DNA of 24,278 nucleotides from a virus: positions 1-24,278 of the IMG/VR virus record IMGVR_UViG_3300042298_003385. One strand, written 5' to 3'. Below the pieces are notes generated by a model, which had not been told where the DNA came from, searched no databases, and saw nothing but the letters and a program-made list of their open reading frames with translations. Position numbers and translations under genes: made by a program. How positions within the stretch are numbered: position 1 is the stretch's first letter; each line of letters begins with the position of its first letter. Below, piece by piece: positions 13,656-21,007 of this stretch.

Positions 13656-15197
13656 ATGGCAGATACGACGCGACAAACAATCACGATAAGCTGGGTGCAC
13701 ATCGACAATGTCAAGACCGATCCGGTGCTTGCTGACATTTGGCCGGTGCACGCGTTGACGGTCGACGCGATCGCCGAGGCGATGCGTGAGCACGGGTACG
13801 ACCGCGCCGAGCCGATCGTGCTGTGGCACGGCCGCGACGTGGTGGTCGACGGGCACACGCGCCTGGCGGCGGCGAAGGCGGCCGGCCTCGATCAGGTCTA
13901 CGTCGCCAAGACCGAGTTTGCCGACGAAGACGACGCGGTGCTTTACGCGATCCAGCGACAGAAGAACCGGCGCAACATTGACCCGGCGCGGCTAGTCACG
14001 CTGGTGCCGGACATTTATGCGCGCATGAAGCGGCAACGCGGCGGAGATCGCAAGAGTCAAGAATCAAAAACCTCCATGGAGGTTTTTGATCGCAAGAACA
14101 CGGCTCAAGAAGTTGCCGAAGTAGTAGGGGTATCTAAGGCTCAAATCGAGCGCATCGTGGCGATTGCCGACGAGCCGGAGCTGGTTGAGCTGGTGGCTCG
14201 CGGCGAGACGTCGATCCGGGCGGCCTACGACCAGGTGCGCGAGAACAAGCGGATCGCCGTCGAGGCTGCGACGACGTTCGAGCCGCCGGTCAAGCCGACG
14301 CCACAGCAGGCGCTGCCGGAGACCAAGCGGTACACGATCGACGAGGTCGGCGGCGCGGCCGTTCGCGGCGCCTACACGATCGCCGAGTGGACCGCGCTCG
14401 ACGATCGGCAGCGTCACCAGCTGCTGACCGCGGCGCCGGCCGAAGCGGCTGCCCAGTTCAACCGGACCAACGACAACGTCGAGTGGGCGCTGTGGACGTG
14501 GAACCCGGTCACTGGCTGCCTGCACAACTGCCCCTACTGCTACGCGCGGGACATCGCGGCGCGCTTCTACCCGCAGGGTTTTGTGCCGGCGATCGTGCCT
14601 GGCCGCCTGCATGCCGCGCGCCACATGAAGGTGCCGGCCGCAGCTGCGACCAACCTCGGCGAAAAGAACGTCTTCGTCTGCTCCATGGCCGACCTGTTTG
14701 GCAAGTGGGTGCCGCAGGAGTGGATCGATGCCGTGCTCGCCGAGGTGCGCGGCAATCCGCAGTGGAACTTCCTGTTTCTGACCAAGTTCCCGCGCCGGTT
14801 GTCGCAGCAGGAATGGCCGGACAACGCGTGGGTCGGCACGACGGTCGACAAGCAGTTCCGGGTCGAGATTGCCGAGAAGTCGTTCCGCGATGTGCGGGCG
14901 GGCGTGAAGTGGCTGAGCTGCGAGCCGATGCTTGAACGGCTGACCTTTTCGTCGCTTGAGATGTTCGACTGGGTGGTGGTGGGCGGGTCGTCGAAGTCGA
15001 CGCAGACGCCGGAGTTCAACCCGCCGATCGAGTGGTTTGAGCATCTGTTGCGTCAGGCGCGCGACGCGGGCTGCAAGGTGTACCTGAAGCCGAACTTTGT
15101 CAATCGGTGGCGGGAGTACCCCGGATTTGACGAGGTGACAACGGAGCACGGGATTGATACCGGGTGGGTTGATGGCGAGCCTGAGGTAGAGCGGTGA
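13656..15197 (+). CDS. ParB-like nuclease domain fused to DUF5131 (gp37/gp68) three-Cys protein
   Basis: ATG 13656 has GAGGTG upstream; an in-frame start at 13605 would invade the HNH gene. In the 513-residue product, residues 10-110 are a ParB/Srx-type domain (VVVDGHTRLAAAKAAGL) and residues 145-195 a ParB-style helix-turn-helix (TAQEVAEVVGVSKAQIERI). Residues 272-485 are DUF5131, with CLHNCPYC (Cys288, Cys292, Cys295), a CX3CX2C radical-SAM-like cluster site, then VFVCSMADLFG, FLFLTKFPRR, LSCEPMLE and VYLKPNF. It probably binds a DNA site through the ParB/HTH half and carries out iron-sulfur chemistry through the other. The reaction is unknown. TcmP and HNH neighbours suggest one nucleic-acid-directed system. 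The gene contains the palindrome at 14063-14090. Confidence 0.85.
   Translation: MADTTRQTITISWVHIDNVKTDPVLADIWPVHALTVDAIAEAMREHGYDRAEPIVLWHGRDVVVDGHTRLAAAKAAGLDQVYVAKTEFADEDDAVLYAIQRQKNRRNIDPARLVTLVPDIYARMKRQRGGDRKSQESKTSMEVFDRKNTAQEVAEVVGVSKAQIERIVAIADEPELVELVARGETSIRAAYDQVRENKRIAVEAATTFEPPVKPTPQQALPETKRYTIDEVGGAAVRGAYTIAEWTALDDRQRHQLLTAAPAEAAAQFNRTNDNVEWALWTWNPVTGCLHNCPYCYARDIAARFYPQGFVPAIVPGRLHAARHMKVPAAAATNLGEKNVFVCSMADLFGKWVPQEWIDAVLAEVRGNPQWNFLFLTKFPRRLSQQEWPDNAWVGTTVDKQFRVEIAEKSFRDVRAGVKWLSCEPMLERLTFSSLEMFDWVVVGGSSKSTQTPEFNPPIEWFEHLLRQARDAGCKVYLKPNFVNRWREYPGFDEVTTEHGIDTGWVDGEPEVER
14063..14090. repeat. 28-bp perfect palindrome within the ParB-DUF5131 gene
   Basis: ATCAAAAACCTCCA is followed exactly by its reverse complement, with no mismatch. 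It codes for part of the linker between ParB domain and helix-turn-helix and holds an in-frame ATG at its centre. GATCGCAAGA repeats directly at 14046-14055 and 14088-14097, flanking it. In RNA it would form an A5/T5 hairpin resembling a weak bidirectional terminator. Confidence 0.9.
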
Positions 15198-15364
15198 TCG
15201 AGCTGGTGAAGCTGGAGGCGCGGCTGGTGCGGTTGGACGAGTTGATCCGGTTCCTGGAGCGGAACCCGCTGGTGCCGGGCGGGCAGCGGGAGTACGAGGC
15301 GGCGATCCGCGAGTACCAGTCGGTGGACGCGCGGATCGAGCGGTTGCGGAGGGAGTTGGCATGA
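15194..15364 (+). CDS. 56-residue coiled-coil protein
   Basis: GTG 15194 overlaps the ParB-DUF5131 stop by GTGA, and the frame ends in an ATGA overlap with the next gene, so it fills the gap exactly. The product (VIELVKLEARLVRLDELIRF and on) is almost fully helical, with heptad Leu/Ile spacing in both halves and a short Pro-Gly turn near the middle, suggesting a helical hairpin. No family is known. Small coiled-coil proteins of this kind are common between phage early genes. Confidence 0.6.
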   Translation: MIELVKLEARLVRLDELIRFLERNPLVPGGQREYEAAIREYQSVDARIERLRRELA

Positions 15365-15558
15365 GCGAGCGGTTTGCGATTCACCACGAGTGGGAGGACC
15401 TGCGGTTGAGCGTCGCCCTGGCGGAGGGCGGCGAGCTGGTGCGGGTGCAGATCGAGGACGAGCGCGAGGTGCTGGCGATCCCGATGGAGATCGATGCGCC
15501 GAGCGCGCGGCGGCTGGCGTACGCGTTGCTGGCGCTCGCTGAGGAGGTGGCGCAGTGA
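15361..15558 (+). CDS. Small early protein, unknown
   Basis: ATG 15361 lies within an ATGA overlap with the upstream stop. The 65-residue product has beta-type segments (RLSVALAEGGELVRVQIED) and a C-terminal helix (ARRLAYALLALAEEVA), a layout like that of the 73-residue protein at 9725-9946. No motif or family is recognised. It is coupled to the next gene by GTGA. Confidence 0.6.
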   Translation: MSERFAIHHEWEDLRLSVALAEGGELVRVQIEDEREVLAIPMEIDAPSARRLAYALLALAEEVAQ

Positions 15559-15896
15559 CTGAGGCGAGGGGCGAGTACGTGACGACGGGGAGGCTGCCGG
15601 TGGTGTCACCTCCGTGCCCGGTGTGCGGGGTGGATCTGGCTCCGGAAGAGGTGTTTGCAGGGCTCTGCTACTTCTGCCAGCAGTGGCCGGCGCCGGTGAT
15701 CGACGCGCACTTGCATGCGGACAACGAGGACCGGGAGCGGGTCAAGGTGCGGCTGATCGCCGTCGGCAACAACCAGTTCGAGTTCCGGATGTGCCGGGTG
15801 CGCGGCGACTGGGTCGAGGTGGAAGACACGAAGCACGGCATGGCGTTCTGGGTGGCGCTCCGGCATGTGGTGACGGTGTGGGAGGAGCGGGTGTGA
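15555..15896 (+). CDS. Zinc-ribbon protein with beta-rich C-terminal domain
   Basis: GTG 15555 overlaps the previous stop. Two CxxC pairs (CPVC near residue 21 and CYFC near residue 38) form a likely zinc ribbon. Residues 60-113 are beta-rich, with phrases such as VKVRLIAVGNNQFEFRMCRVRGDWVEVED that suggest a small barrel. Role unknown; nucleic-acid binding is plausible. It is one of four Cys4-type small proteins in the window. Confidence 0.6.
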   Translation: MTEARGEYVTTGRLPVVSPPCPVCGVDLAPEEVFAGLCYFCQQWPAPVIDAHLHADNEDRERVKVRLIAVGNNQFEFRMCRVRGDWVEVEDTKHGMAFWVALRHVVTVWEERV

Positions 15897-16153
15897 GCAA
15901 TCTCAAGTTCGAGCATTACCCGGGTGTTTGGCCGGCGTTTCTTGTTCGCGCTGACGTTGATCGGCTGAAGGCATGCCCTGAAGCGTGGGAGATCGTGACC
16001 ACCGCCCAGAAGGTTATTGATCTGATGAACGCCAGCGCCGCGACCTATCGCAACGGCACCGAAGAAGTCCAAAGAGCGCTGGCCGAAGCCTATCTCTTGC
16101 CAATTAGGATCTTACTTCGCGAGGTTCAGGTCAGGGAGGGGATGCCTCGGTGA
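15893..16153 (+). CDS. Small early protein, unknown
   Basis: GTG 15893 overlaps the previous stop (GTGA). The 86-residue product is mainly helical, with no cysteine pairs, membrane segment or helix-turn-helix visible. Its DNA (about 15900-16130) is less GC-rich and less G-skewed than its neighbours, which points to separate origin. It overlaps the next gene's GTG by four bases. Confidence 0.55.
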   Translation: MSNLKFEHYPGVWPAFLVRADVDRLKACPEAWEIVTTAQKVIDLMNASAATYRNGTEEVQRALAEAYLLPIRILLREVQVREGMPR

Positions 16154-16365
16154 TGCAGACGTTGCGGTGCTACTCGTGCGCGAGGTCGTTGCCGGACAGC
16201 GCGTTTCTGGAGGATGCGGCGCGAACGGCGCGACGGTGCCGGGCGTACTGGTGCCAAGCGTGCCAGGAGCGGGGCGAGGCGACGAGCGCGGACGATGCTG
16301 TTGCGGGCAACTACACGCGCTGGGCGCTCGATGACGACGGCGTGCCGTATCGGCTGCGCGGCTGA
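16150..16365 (+). CDS. Small zinc-finger protein
   Basis: The start is GTG 16150 (or ATG 16153). The 71-residue protein has a Cys4 site built from CYSC (residues 7-10) and CQAC (about 35-38), with a basic helix between them and an acidic C-terminus (NYTRWALDDDGVPYRLRG). It resembles small phage Cys4 proteins encoded next to RusA-type resolvases. It ends in TGATG, coupled to rusA. Confidence 0.6.
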   Translation: MMQTLRCYSCARSLPDSAFLEDAARTARRCRAYWCQACQERGEATSADDAVAGNYTRWALDDDGVPYRLRG

Positions 16366-16760
16366 TGGTGATCGAGGTGGTGGTGCCGATGACGCCGCCG
16401 CGGGAGTGCTCGCCGAATGCGCGGGTGCACTTCTCGCGCAAGGCGAAGGCGGCGCGCTCGCTGCACCAGGCGGCGGCGCTGGCAACGAGGGAAGTGCTCC
16501 TGGCTGACCCGCTCGGGCGGGACGCGCTGGCGAAGGCGCGGCGGATTTGCTACCGGCTGACGGTGTCGTGGGAGCCGGGGAGACGGGGGACGATCGACGA
16601 AGACAACACGCTGGCTTCGGCGAAGGCGCTGCTCGATGGGGTGGCGCAGGCGCTGGGGGTGGACGATCGGCGATTCCGGGTGCGCGGAGTCGAGATCGAT
16701 CGGGTGACGCGGCGGGGCGTGACGGTAGTGACGCTCTGGCCGGAGGAGCAGGACCTGTGA
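16365..16760 (+). CDS. rusA: RusA-like Holliday-junction resolvase
   Basis: ATG 16365 overlaps the previous TGA by one base. The 131-residue protein has the RusA signature IDEDNTLASAKALLDGVAQALGVDD, giving acidic residues at Asp78/Asp80, Asp91 and Asp100 for metal binding, plus an N-terminal strand with MTPPRECSPNARVH that fits the family's P..K/R start. It would cut four-way junctions formed when the annealing protein recombines phage DNA, and so help resolve branched DNA before packaging. The length is normal for the family. Confidence 0.88.
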   Translation: MVIEVVVPMTPPRECSPNARVHFSRKAKAARSLHQAAALATREVLLADPLGRDALAKARRICYRLTVSWEPGRRGTIDEDNTLASAKALLDGVAQALGVDDRRFRVRGVEIDRVTRRGVTVVTLWPEEQDL

Positions 16761-17356
16761 GCCACGAGTTCAAGCGAATCGAGGAGTTCGTGGGGTGGGC
16801 GTACCGGAAGTTCGAGGTGGACGGTGCGAGCCTCGACCGGGTGGTGGACGAGGCGATGCGCTCGTTCGGGCCGGACGGGCAGTTCATCCAGGAGTTCGTG
16901 TTCGACGCGTGGAAGTTCTTCGCGATCGAGGCGATGACCGGGCACCAGCCACGGGCGGTGCCGGTGCTGCCGCTGCCGAACGAGAAGGTCGAGGTGGCGG
17001 TGGAGATCGACGAGCACCAAGGGAACGAGCGAACGCGGTTGACGGCGGCGCGGCGCCAGCGCCTGGTGGAGTTGGTGCGCAACGATGAGAAGCCGTGGGC
17101 GCGGTGGATGGAGCGACACCCGGAGAACGGCGTGCCGATGCGGCTGCTGAACATGACGAAGGAGCAGCTGCTGGCGGCGGCGACGATCCGGGACCACGAG
17201 AGCGCGGAGGCCAAGAAGCGGGCGACGTTGTGTCGCCGGGTGGCTGATCAGCTGGCGCCGGGGCAACGGGCGCGGGAGGTGATGACCGAGCAGGATCTCG
17301 AGCGGCTCGACGACGAGCTGGAGCCGAAGCCGACGCCGATTCGGGCGCTGGCGTAG
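16757..17356 (+). CDS. Unknown charged helical protein
   Basis: GTG 16757 overlaps the rusA stop by GTGA. The 199-residue product is highly charged and mostly helical. Its central part (about 95-120, RTRLTAARRQRLVELVRNDEKPW) is basic, and the end is acidic then proline-rich. No family is recognised. It could be a DNA-associated early protein. It ends 21 bases before the next start. Confidence 0.6.
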   Translation: MSHEFKRIEEFVGWAYRKFEVDGASLDRVVDEAMRSFGPDGQFIQEFVFDAWKFFAIEAMTGHQPRAVPVLPLPNEKVEVAVEIDEHQGNERTRLTAARRQRLVELVRNDEKPWARWMERHPENGVPMRLLNMTKEQLLAAATIRDHESAEAKKRATLCRRVADQLAPGQRAREVMTEQDLERLDDELEPKPTPIRALA

Positions 17357-17377
17357 CTGACAGGGAGAGGAACGACC

Positions 17378-18136
17378 ATGAGCACGACGATGCAGAAGCC
17401 GCAGCTCTTGAACCCGGACGAGATCCACGGGATCTTCGACGCGCTGGACGAGGAGCTCTTCATCCGCTACCGGGTGGAGTGCCAGTTCACGGACAAGCTG
17501 ATGGGGGGCACGCCGCAGAAGGCGGACCTGATCGCCGGCTGGATCCGGGCGCGGGCGGGCGTGGACGAGGACGCGGAGCTCGCGGCGATGGTGCGGCGGA
17601 CGCTCGGCGAGATCGGGGTGGACACGCCGGAAGAGGCGACGCTCGACGAGATCATCGCGGTCTCGGAGAAGGTGGGGGCCGAGCGGCACGGCAACACGTT
17701 CAAGCGCGACGCCAGCGGGCTGTACATCGAGTCGCGGCAGGTGAAGGCGGGCTTCAAGGAGGCCACCTCGGTGCTCTTCGCCGGCGAGCGGTGGGGGAAG
17801 ACGAAGAAGGGGCCGAAGAACGCGCTGAGCGAGTGGATCTTCGTCGAGGGGCAGCGCATCCACCTGGGGCGGACGGAGCCGGACGGGACGTGGACGCAGC
17901 ACGGCGTGGTGAGCGGGCCGAGCGGGAGCCGGAGCACGCTGACGCAGTATGACTACGTGGAGCAGCCGCGGATCACGTTCGTGCTGAAGAGCCTGGTGGA
18001 CCCGCAGACGGGGAAGGAGCGGATTGAGCAGGAGCAGTGGAAGCTGCTGCTGACGTATCTGCAGTACTCGGGGCTGGGGGCGCTGCGCTCGCAGAGCCAC
18101 GGGCAGTTCAAGGTGATGGTGTTCCAGAAGATCTAG
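17378..18136 (+). CDS. Conserved-type phage protein of unknown function
   Basis: ATG 17378 has GGGAGAGG about seven bases upstream, the best ribosome site in the early operon, which suggests high expression. In the 252-residue protein, residues 28-55 carry FIRYRVECQFTDKLMGGTP followed by LIAGWIRAR, and the C-terminal half is beta-rich (ESRQVKAGFKEATSVL, WIFVEGQRIHLGR, QPRITFVLKSL). I recall this MGGTP-with-GW opening from other phage and mobile-element proteins but know no function. It is the last gene of the early operon, followed by a hairpin. Confidence 0.6.
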   Translation: MSTTMQKPQLLNPDEIHGIFDALDEELFIRYRVECQFTDKLMGGTPQKADLIAGWIRARAGVDEDAELAAMVRRTLGEIGVDTPEEATLDEIIAVSEKVGAERHGNTFKRDASGLYIESRQVKAGFKEATSVLFAGERWGKTKKGPKNALSEWIFVEGQRIHLGRTEPDGTWTQHGVVSGPSGSRSTLTQYDYVEQPRITFVLKSLVDPQTGKERIEQEQWKLLLTYLQYSGLGALRSQSHGQFKVMVFQKI

Positions 18137-18154
18137 TCGAGGCGGAGATTGTCT

Positions 18155-18186
18155 GGCCGGCGGGGCGCGATGCGTCGCCGCCGGCC
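18155..18186 (+). terminator. Hairpin after the early operon, probable terminator
   Basis: GGCCGGCGG (18155-18163) pairs perfectly with 18178-18186 around a 14-base loop, 18 bases after the last early gene. No T run follows (TTCGAC), so termination may be weak or factor-dependent. Confidence 0.6.
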
Positions 18187-19424
18187 TTCGACACACAGCG
18201 ATTCACGCCGATCGACGATTCACGCCAACGCACGACGTCCCGCCCGACTATTCAAGACTGCTCAATTCTCGCCCGGCCGACTTGTCTTCGCAGGTCATGC
18301 CCATGCGAGCGACTTTTCATTGCACCTCCTCGCCTGACTGTTGACTTCACGGGCCAGCCCCACACCCGACCTGCGACCTCACGTGCCATGGCACATCCTG
18401 ATCATGCCGACATGTCGTTGCGACACCCGCCAAGGCACCACTACTGACGGGCCATGCCGAGACCGTGCGCCGCAGGACCCGCAGGCCGTGCCACGTGACT
18501 TGCCACGCCAGCACGACGCATGCCAGCAGCAGGCGACAATACGCGCCCATGCATCGCGTCCTCGCCATGCCACGTGACTTGCCGTAGCCAATCACCGCAT
18601 GCCGACGCAGGCGACAATGCGAGCCGTCCCATAGCCTCTCGCATCCAGGCGGCGCCAGCGACGTCACACATCCCTGCGCGACCAGGCGCCACAAGCGACG
18701 TTGCATACCCGCGCATGCCGACTACCCGGAGCTGTTCTTTTCACTGCCGCTCGTGCCATTCGACAGGCCATATCGCCACGGGGACGCATCACTGACGAAA
18801 CGCTCGACGGGCCTTCCCCAGCCGGCACAGGACTCGCCTGGCCTGGTCATTGCTGCCGACTTGTCATGTCTACCTGCCTCATGCCGTGTCTCTCCCAACG
18901 ACTGGCCTAGACTTGCCGTGCCACTCGACGGGCCAACTCATCCCCGGGACCAGCCGTGTCCAACGCGATCGACTATGCACTTCAAGCCAGGACCCTTCGT
19001 GGCGACTAGCCAATTCCCAACCTGCCATTGCCAGCGACTGGTCATCTCACCGCGCGCCATCGCTTGGCTGCCGACTTGCCAACACATCACCGCACGCATC
19101 CTGACCCCCGCTGCCCGGTGCATCCGACTAGTCACCGCCACGCCAGTCCGTGCTCGACGCGCGACTTATCTACGCTCCGCCATTCGCACCTGAACAGCAC
19201 AGACGACTAGCCAGCTCTTGTCAGGACGCACGACTACCCGGCCCGGGTCTCGCCATGGCTAGCCGTGCCTTGCGACTACGCAAGCCACGCCCGGCGCCGA
19301 TCCGCACATCTCTAGCCGACGGGGCGCGGTGGGGTTGTCAGGCCTCGGTATGCTCGAGAGCAACGGCCCCGCTCCGCCCTGGGCACTGGACAGCCGGTGC
19401 TAGGGTGGAGACGGGGAACGCCGC
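18187..19424. repeat. 1.2-kb gene-free tract of degenerate, oriented repeats before the terminase
   Basis: No credible gene is present; short frames here lack ribosome sites, overlap one another and have abnormal composition. By hand count GACT, mostly as CGACT-(T/A/G)-N-(C/T)-C, occurs 22 times between 18246 and 19277 against two AGTC on the same strand. In the last 300 bases copies lie 27-53 bases apart. Larger repeats occur: a unit of about 79 bases at 18491-18569 and 18570-18648 shares CCACGTGACTTGCC, CGCATGCC and GGCGACAAT. CGACGGGCC recurs near 18803 and 18926. C exceeds G (25 to 15 in 19021-19080), opposite to the flanking genes. It may be a packaging or partition site, or a long structured RNA. 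Confidence 0.7.
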
Positions 19425-19811
19425 GTGGTGGTTGGGGGCGGTGTGGGTAAGGGCAACTGGAGCCAGTGGACCAAGAAAAAGGAGCAGGAACTGCTCGACC
19501 AGCTCCGGAGCGGGAAGACCGTGGCCGGGGCTTGTCGCGCCTGCGGGGTCCAAACATCGACGTTTTATTTCCAGAAGCAGCGACACCCGGAGTTTGCCGC
19601 GGCGGTGGCCGAGGCCATCGACGAGGGCACGGACCATATCGAGGACGACCTGCTCGACCTCGGGCGCGATGGCAACGTCGTCGCGCTGCTGGCCACGTTG
19701 AAGGCGCGGCGCCCGGACAAGTGGCGCGAGAAGAGCACGCACGAGCACACCGGGCCTGGTGGCACCGCGCTGACGATCGTGATCGCCGAGCGCGAGGATG
19801 GCCCGCAGTGA
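19425..19811 (+). CDS. terS: Terminase small subunit
   Basis: The likely start is GTG 19425, with GGGGA about nine bases upstream; GTG 19443 would remove six glycine-rich residues. In the 128-residue protein, residues 20-60 form a helix-turn-helix (SGKTVAGACRACGVQTSTFYFQ), then a helical oligomerisation part (60-100), with RRPDKWREK near the end, a common TerS feature. It should recognise the packaging start and present it to the large subunit. The long repeat tract directly upstream could hold that site. It overlaps the large-subunit start by GTGA. Confidence 0.8.
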   Translation: MVVGGGVGKGNWSQWTKKKEQELLDQLRSGKTVAGACRACGVQTSTFYFQKQRHPEFAAAVAEAIDEGTDHIEDDLLDLGRDGNVVALLATLKARRPDKWREKSTHEHTGPGGTALTIVIAEREDGPQ

Positions 19812-21007
19812 GTGTGGCCGAGGAGCGGCGCTCGACCGTGGCCCTGTTCCCGCGTCAGCGGCGCTTCGTGACGAGCACCGCGGCCTATCCGGCCTACATC
19901 GGCGGCATCGGCTCCGGCAAGTCCTACGCCGGCGCCGCGAAGGTGCTGACGCGCATCGGGCAGCGGGGCGTGGGCACGATCTACGCACCGACGTACGCGA
20001 TGCTGCGTGACGCGACCAGACGCACGCTGATCGACCTCCTGACGGCGCACGGGGTGCCGCACACGCTCCACAAGAGCGAGAACAGCATCACGATCCTCGG
20101 CACCGGGCACGAGATTCTTTGCCGCTCGCTCGACAACCCCGACGGCCTGCGCGGTCCGAACCTCGAATGGGCGTGGGTCGACGAGGCGGCGTACGTCACG
20201 CGCGAAGCGTGGCAGATCGTCAAGGGCCGCGTGCGCACCGGCGATCGCCCGCAGGCATGGGTGACGTCGACGCCGAAGGGGCGCAACTGGCTCTGGGAAG
20301 AGTGGGAGCGCGACGCCAGCGGGACCGAGTTCGACCCGCTGCATCCGCTCTGGCGGGTGCGCACCGACGAGAATCCCGAGCTCCCCGACGGCTTTGCGAA
20401 GAGCATCGGTTACAGCGGCGCCTTCGCGGCACAGGAGCTCGGTGGCGAGTTCGTCGCGTTCGAGGGGCTGGTCTACGCGCAGTTCTCGCGCGCGCGTCAC
20501 GTGCGCCGGGTCGACGTGACCGGGTGGCGGACGATCGTCGCCGTCGACGTCGGCACCCGCAACCCGACCGCGATCCTTACCGTCCACCAGGCGGGCGACG
20601 AGCGCATTCACCTCGGGGCCGAGGTGTATCGCCGCAACATGGCGGCCGGCGAGATCGTGGAGACGATCAGGGCGGCAGTGGACGCGAGCCAGGCCGAAGC
20701 GGTGGTGCTCGACCCGAGCGCCGCGGGGTACATCCTCGACCTCCAGCGAGCCGGGTACCCAGCCGTGAAGGGCGAGAACGCCGTCGTCGAGGGCATCGGG
20801 CGCGTTGTCGACAGGCTCGAACACGGCTTCACGATCGACCCGTCCTGTGTCAACACCATCGCGGAGTTCGAGGCGTATCGCTACCCGGATGGGAGCAAGT
20901 CGGACAACGACAAGCCAGTCAAGGAGTTCGACCACGCGATGGACGCGCTCAGATACGCCGTGATGCATCTGAGCGAACCAGCGTTGTCGGGGAGGTTGTT
21001 TCTGTGA
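19808..21007 (+). CDS. terL: Terminase large subunit
   Basis: GTG 19808 overlaps the small-subunit stop. In the 399-residue protein the ATPase domain has Walker A GGIGSGKS (32-39), Walker B WAWVDEA (121-127, Asp125-Glu126) and the coupling motif TSTPKG (153-158). The RNase-H-like nuclease domain has VAVDVGT (Asp247), VLDPSA (Asp302) and FDHAMDALRY (Asp376, Asp379). It cuts concatemeric DNA and pumps it through the portal. The length is slightly short but both domains are complete. Codon use is C-ending, like the tail genes. The end overlaps the portal start by GTGA. Confidence 0.95.
   Translation: MSVAEERRSTVALFPRQRRFVTSTAAYPAYIGGIGSGKSYAGAAKVLTRIGQRGVGTIYAPTYAMLRDATRRTLIDLLTAHGVPHTLHKSENSITILGTGHEILCRSLDNPDGLRGPNLEWAWVDEAAYVTREAWQIVKGRVRTGDRPQAWVTSTPKGRNWLWEEWERDASGTEFDPLHPLWRVRTDENPELPDGFAKSIGYSGAFAAQELGGEFVAFEGLVYAQFSRARHVRRVDVTGWRTIVAVDVGTRNPTAILTVHQAGDERIHLGAEVYRRNMAAGEIVETIRAAVDASQAEAVVLDPSAAGYILDLQRAGYPAVKGENAVVEGIGRVVDRLEHGFTIDPSCVNTIAEFEAYRYPDGSKSDNDKPVKEFDHAMDALRYAVMHLSEPALSGRLFL

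Noticed and set aside
16550-18196. A 548-codon open frame on the minus strand
   Set aside because: It is antisense to rusA and two coupled genes. The product is rich in Arg, Leu, Pro and His without domains, and has no ribosome site.
18347-19210. Several overlapping small frames on both strands in the repeat tract
   Set aside because: None has a ribosome site, they overlap one another on both strands, and their amino-acid content follows the repeats. I treat the tract as non-coding.
18187-19424. CRISPR array
   Set aside because: The repeats are degenerate, variably spaced (27-53 bases or 79 bases) and share only short motifs. There is no constant repeat-spacer structure and no cas gene.
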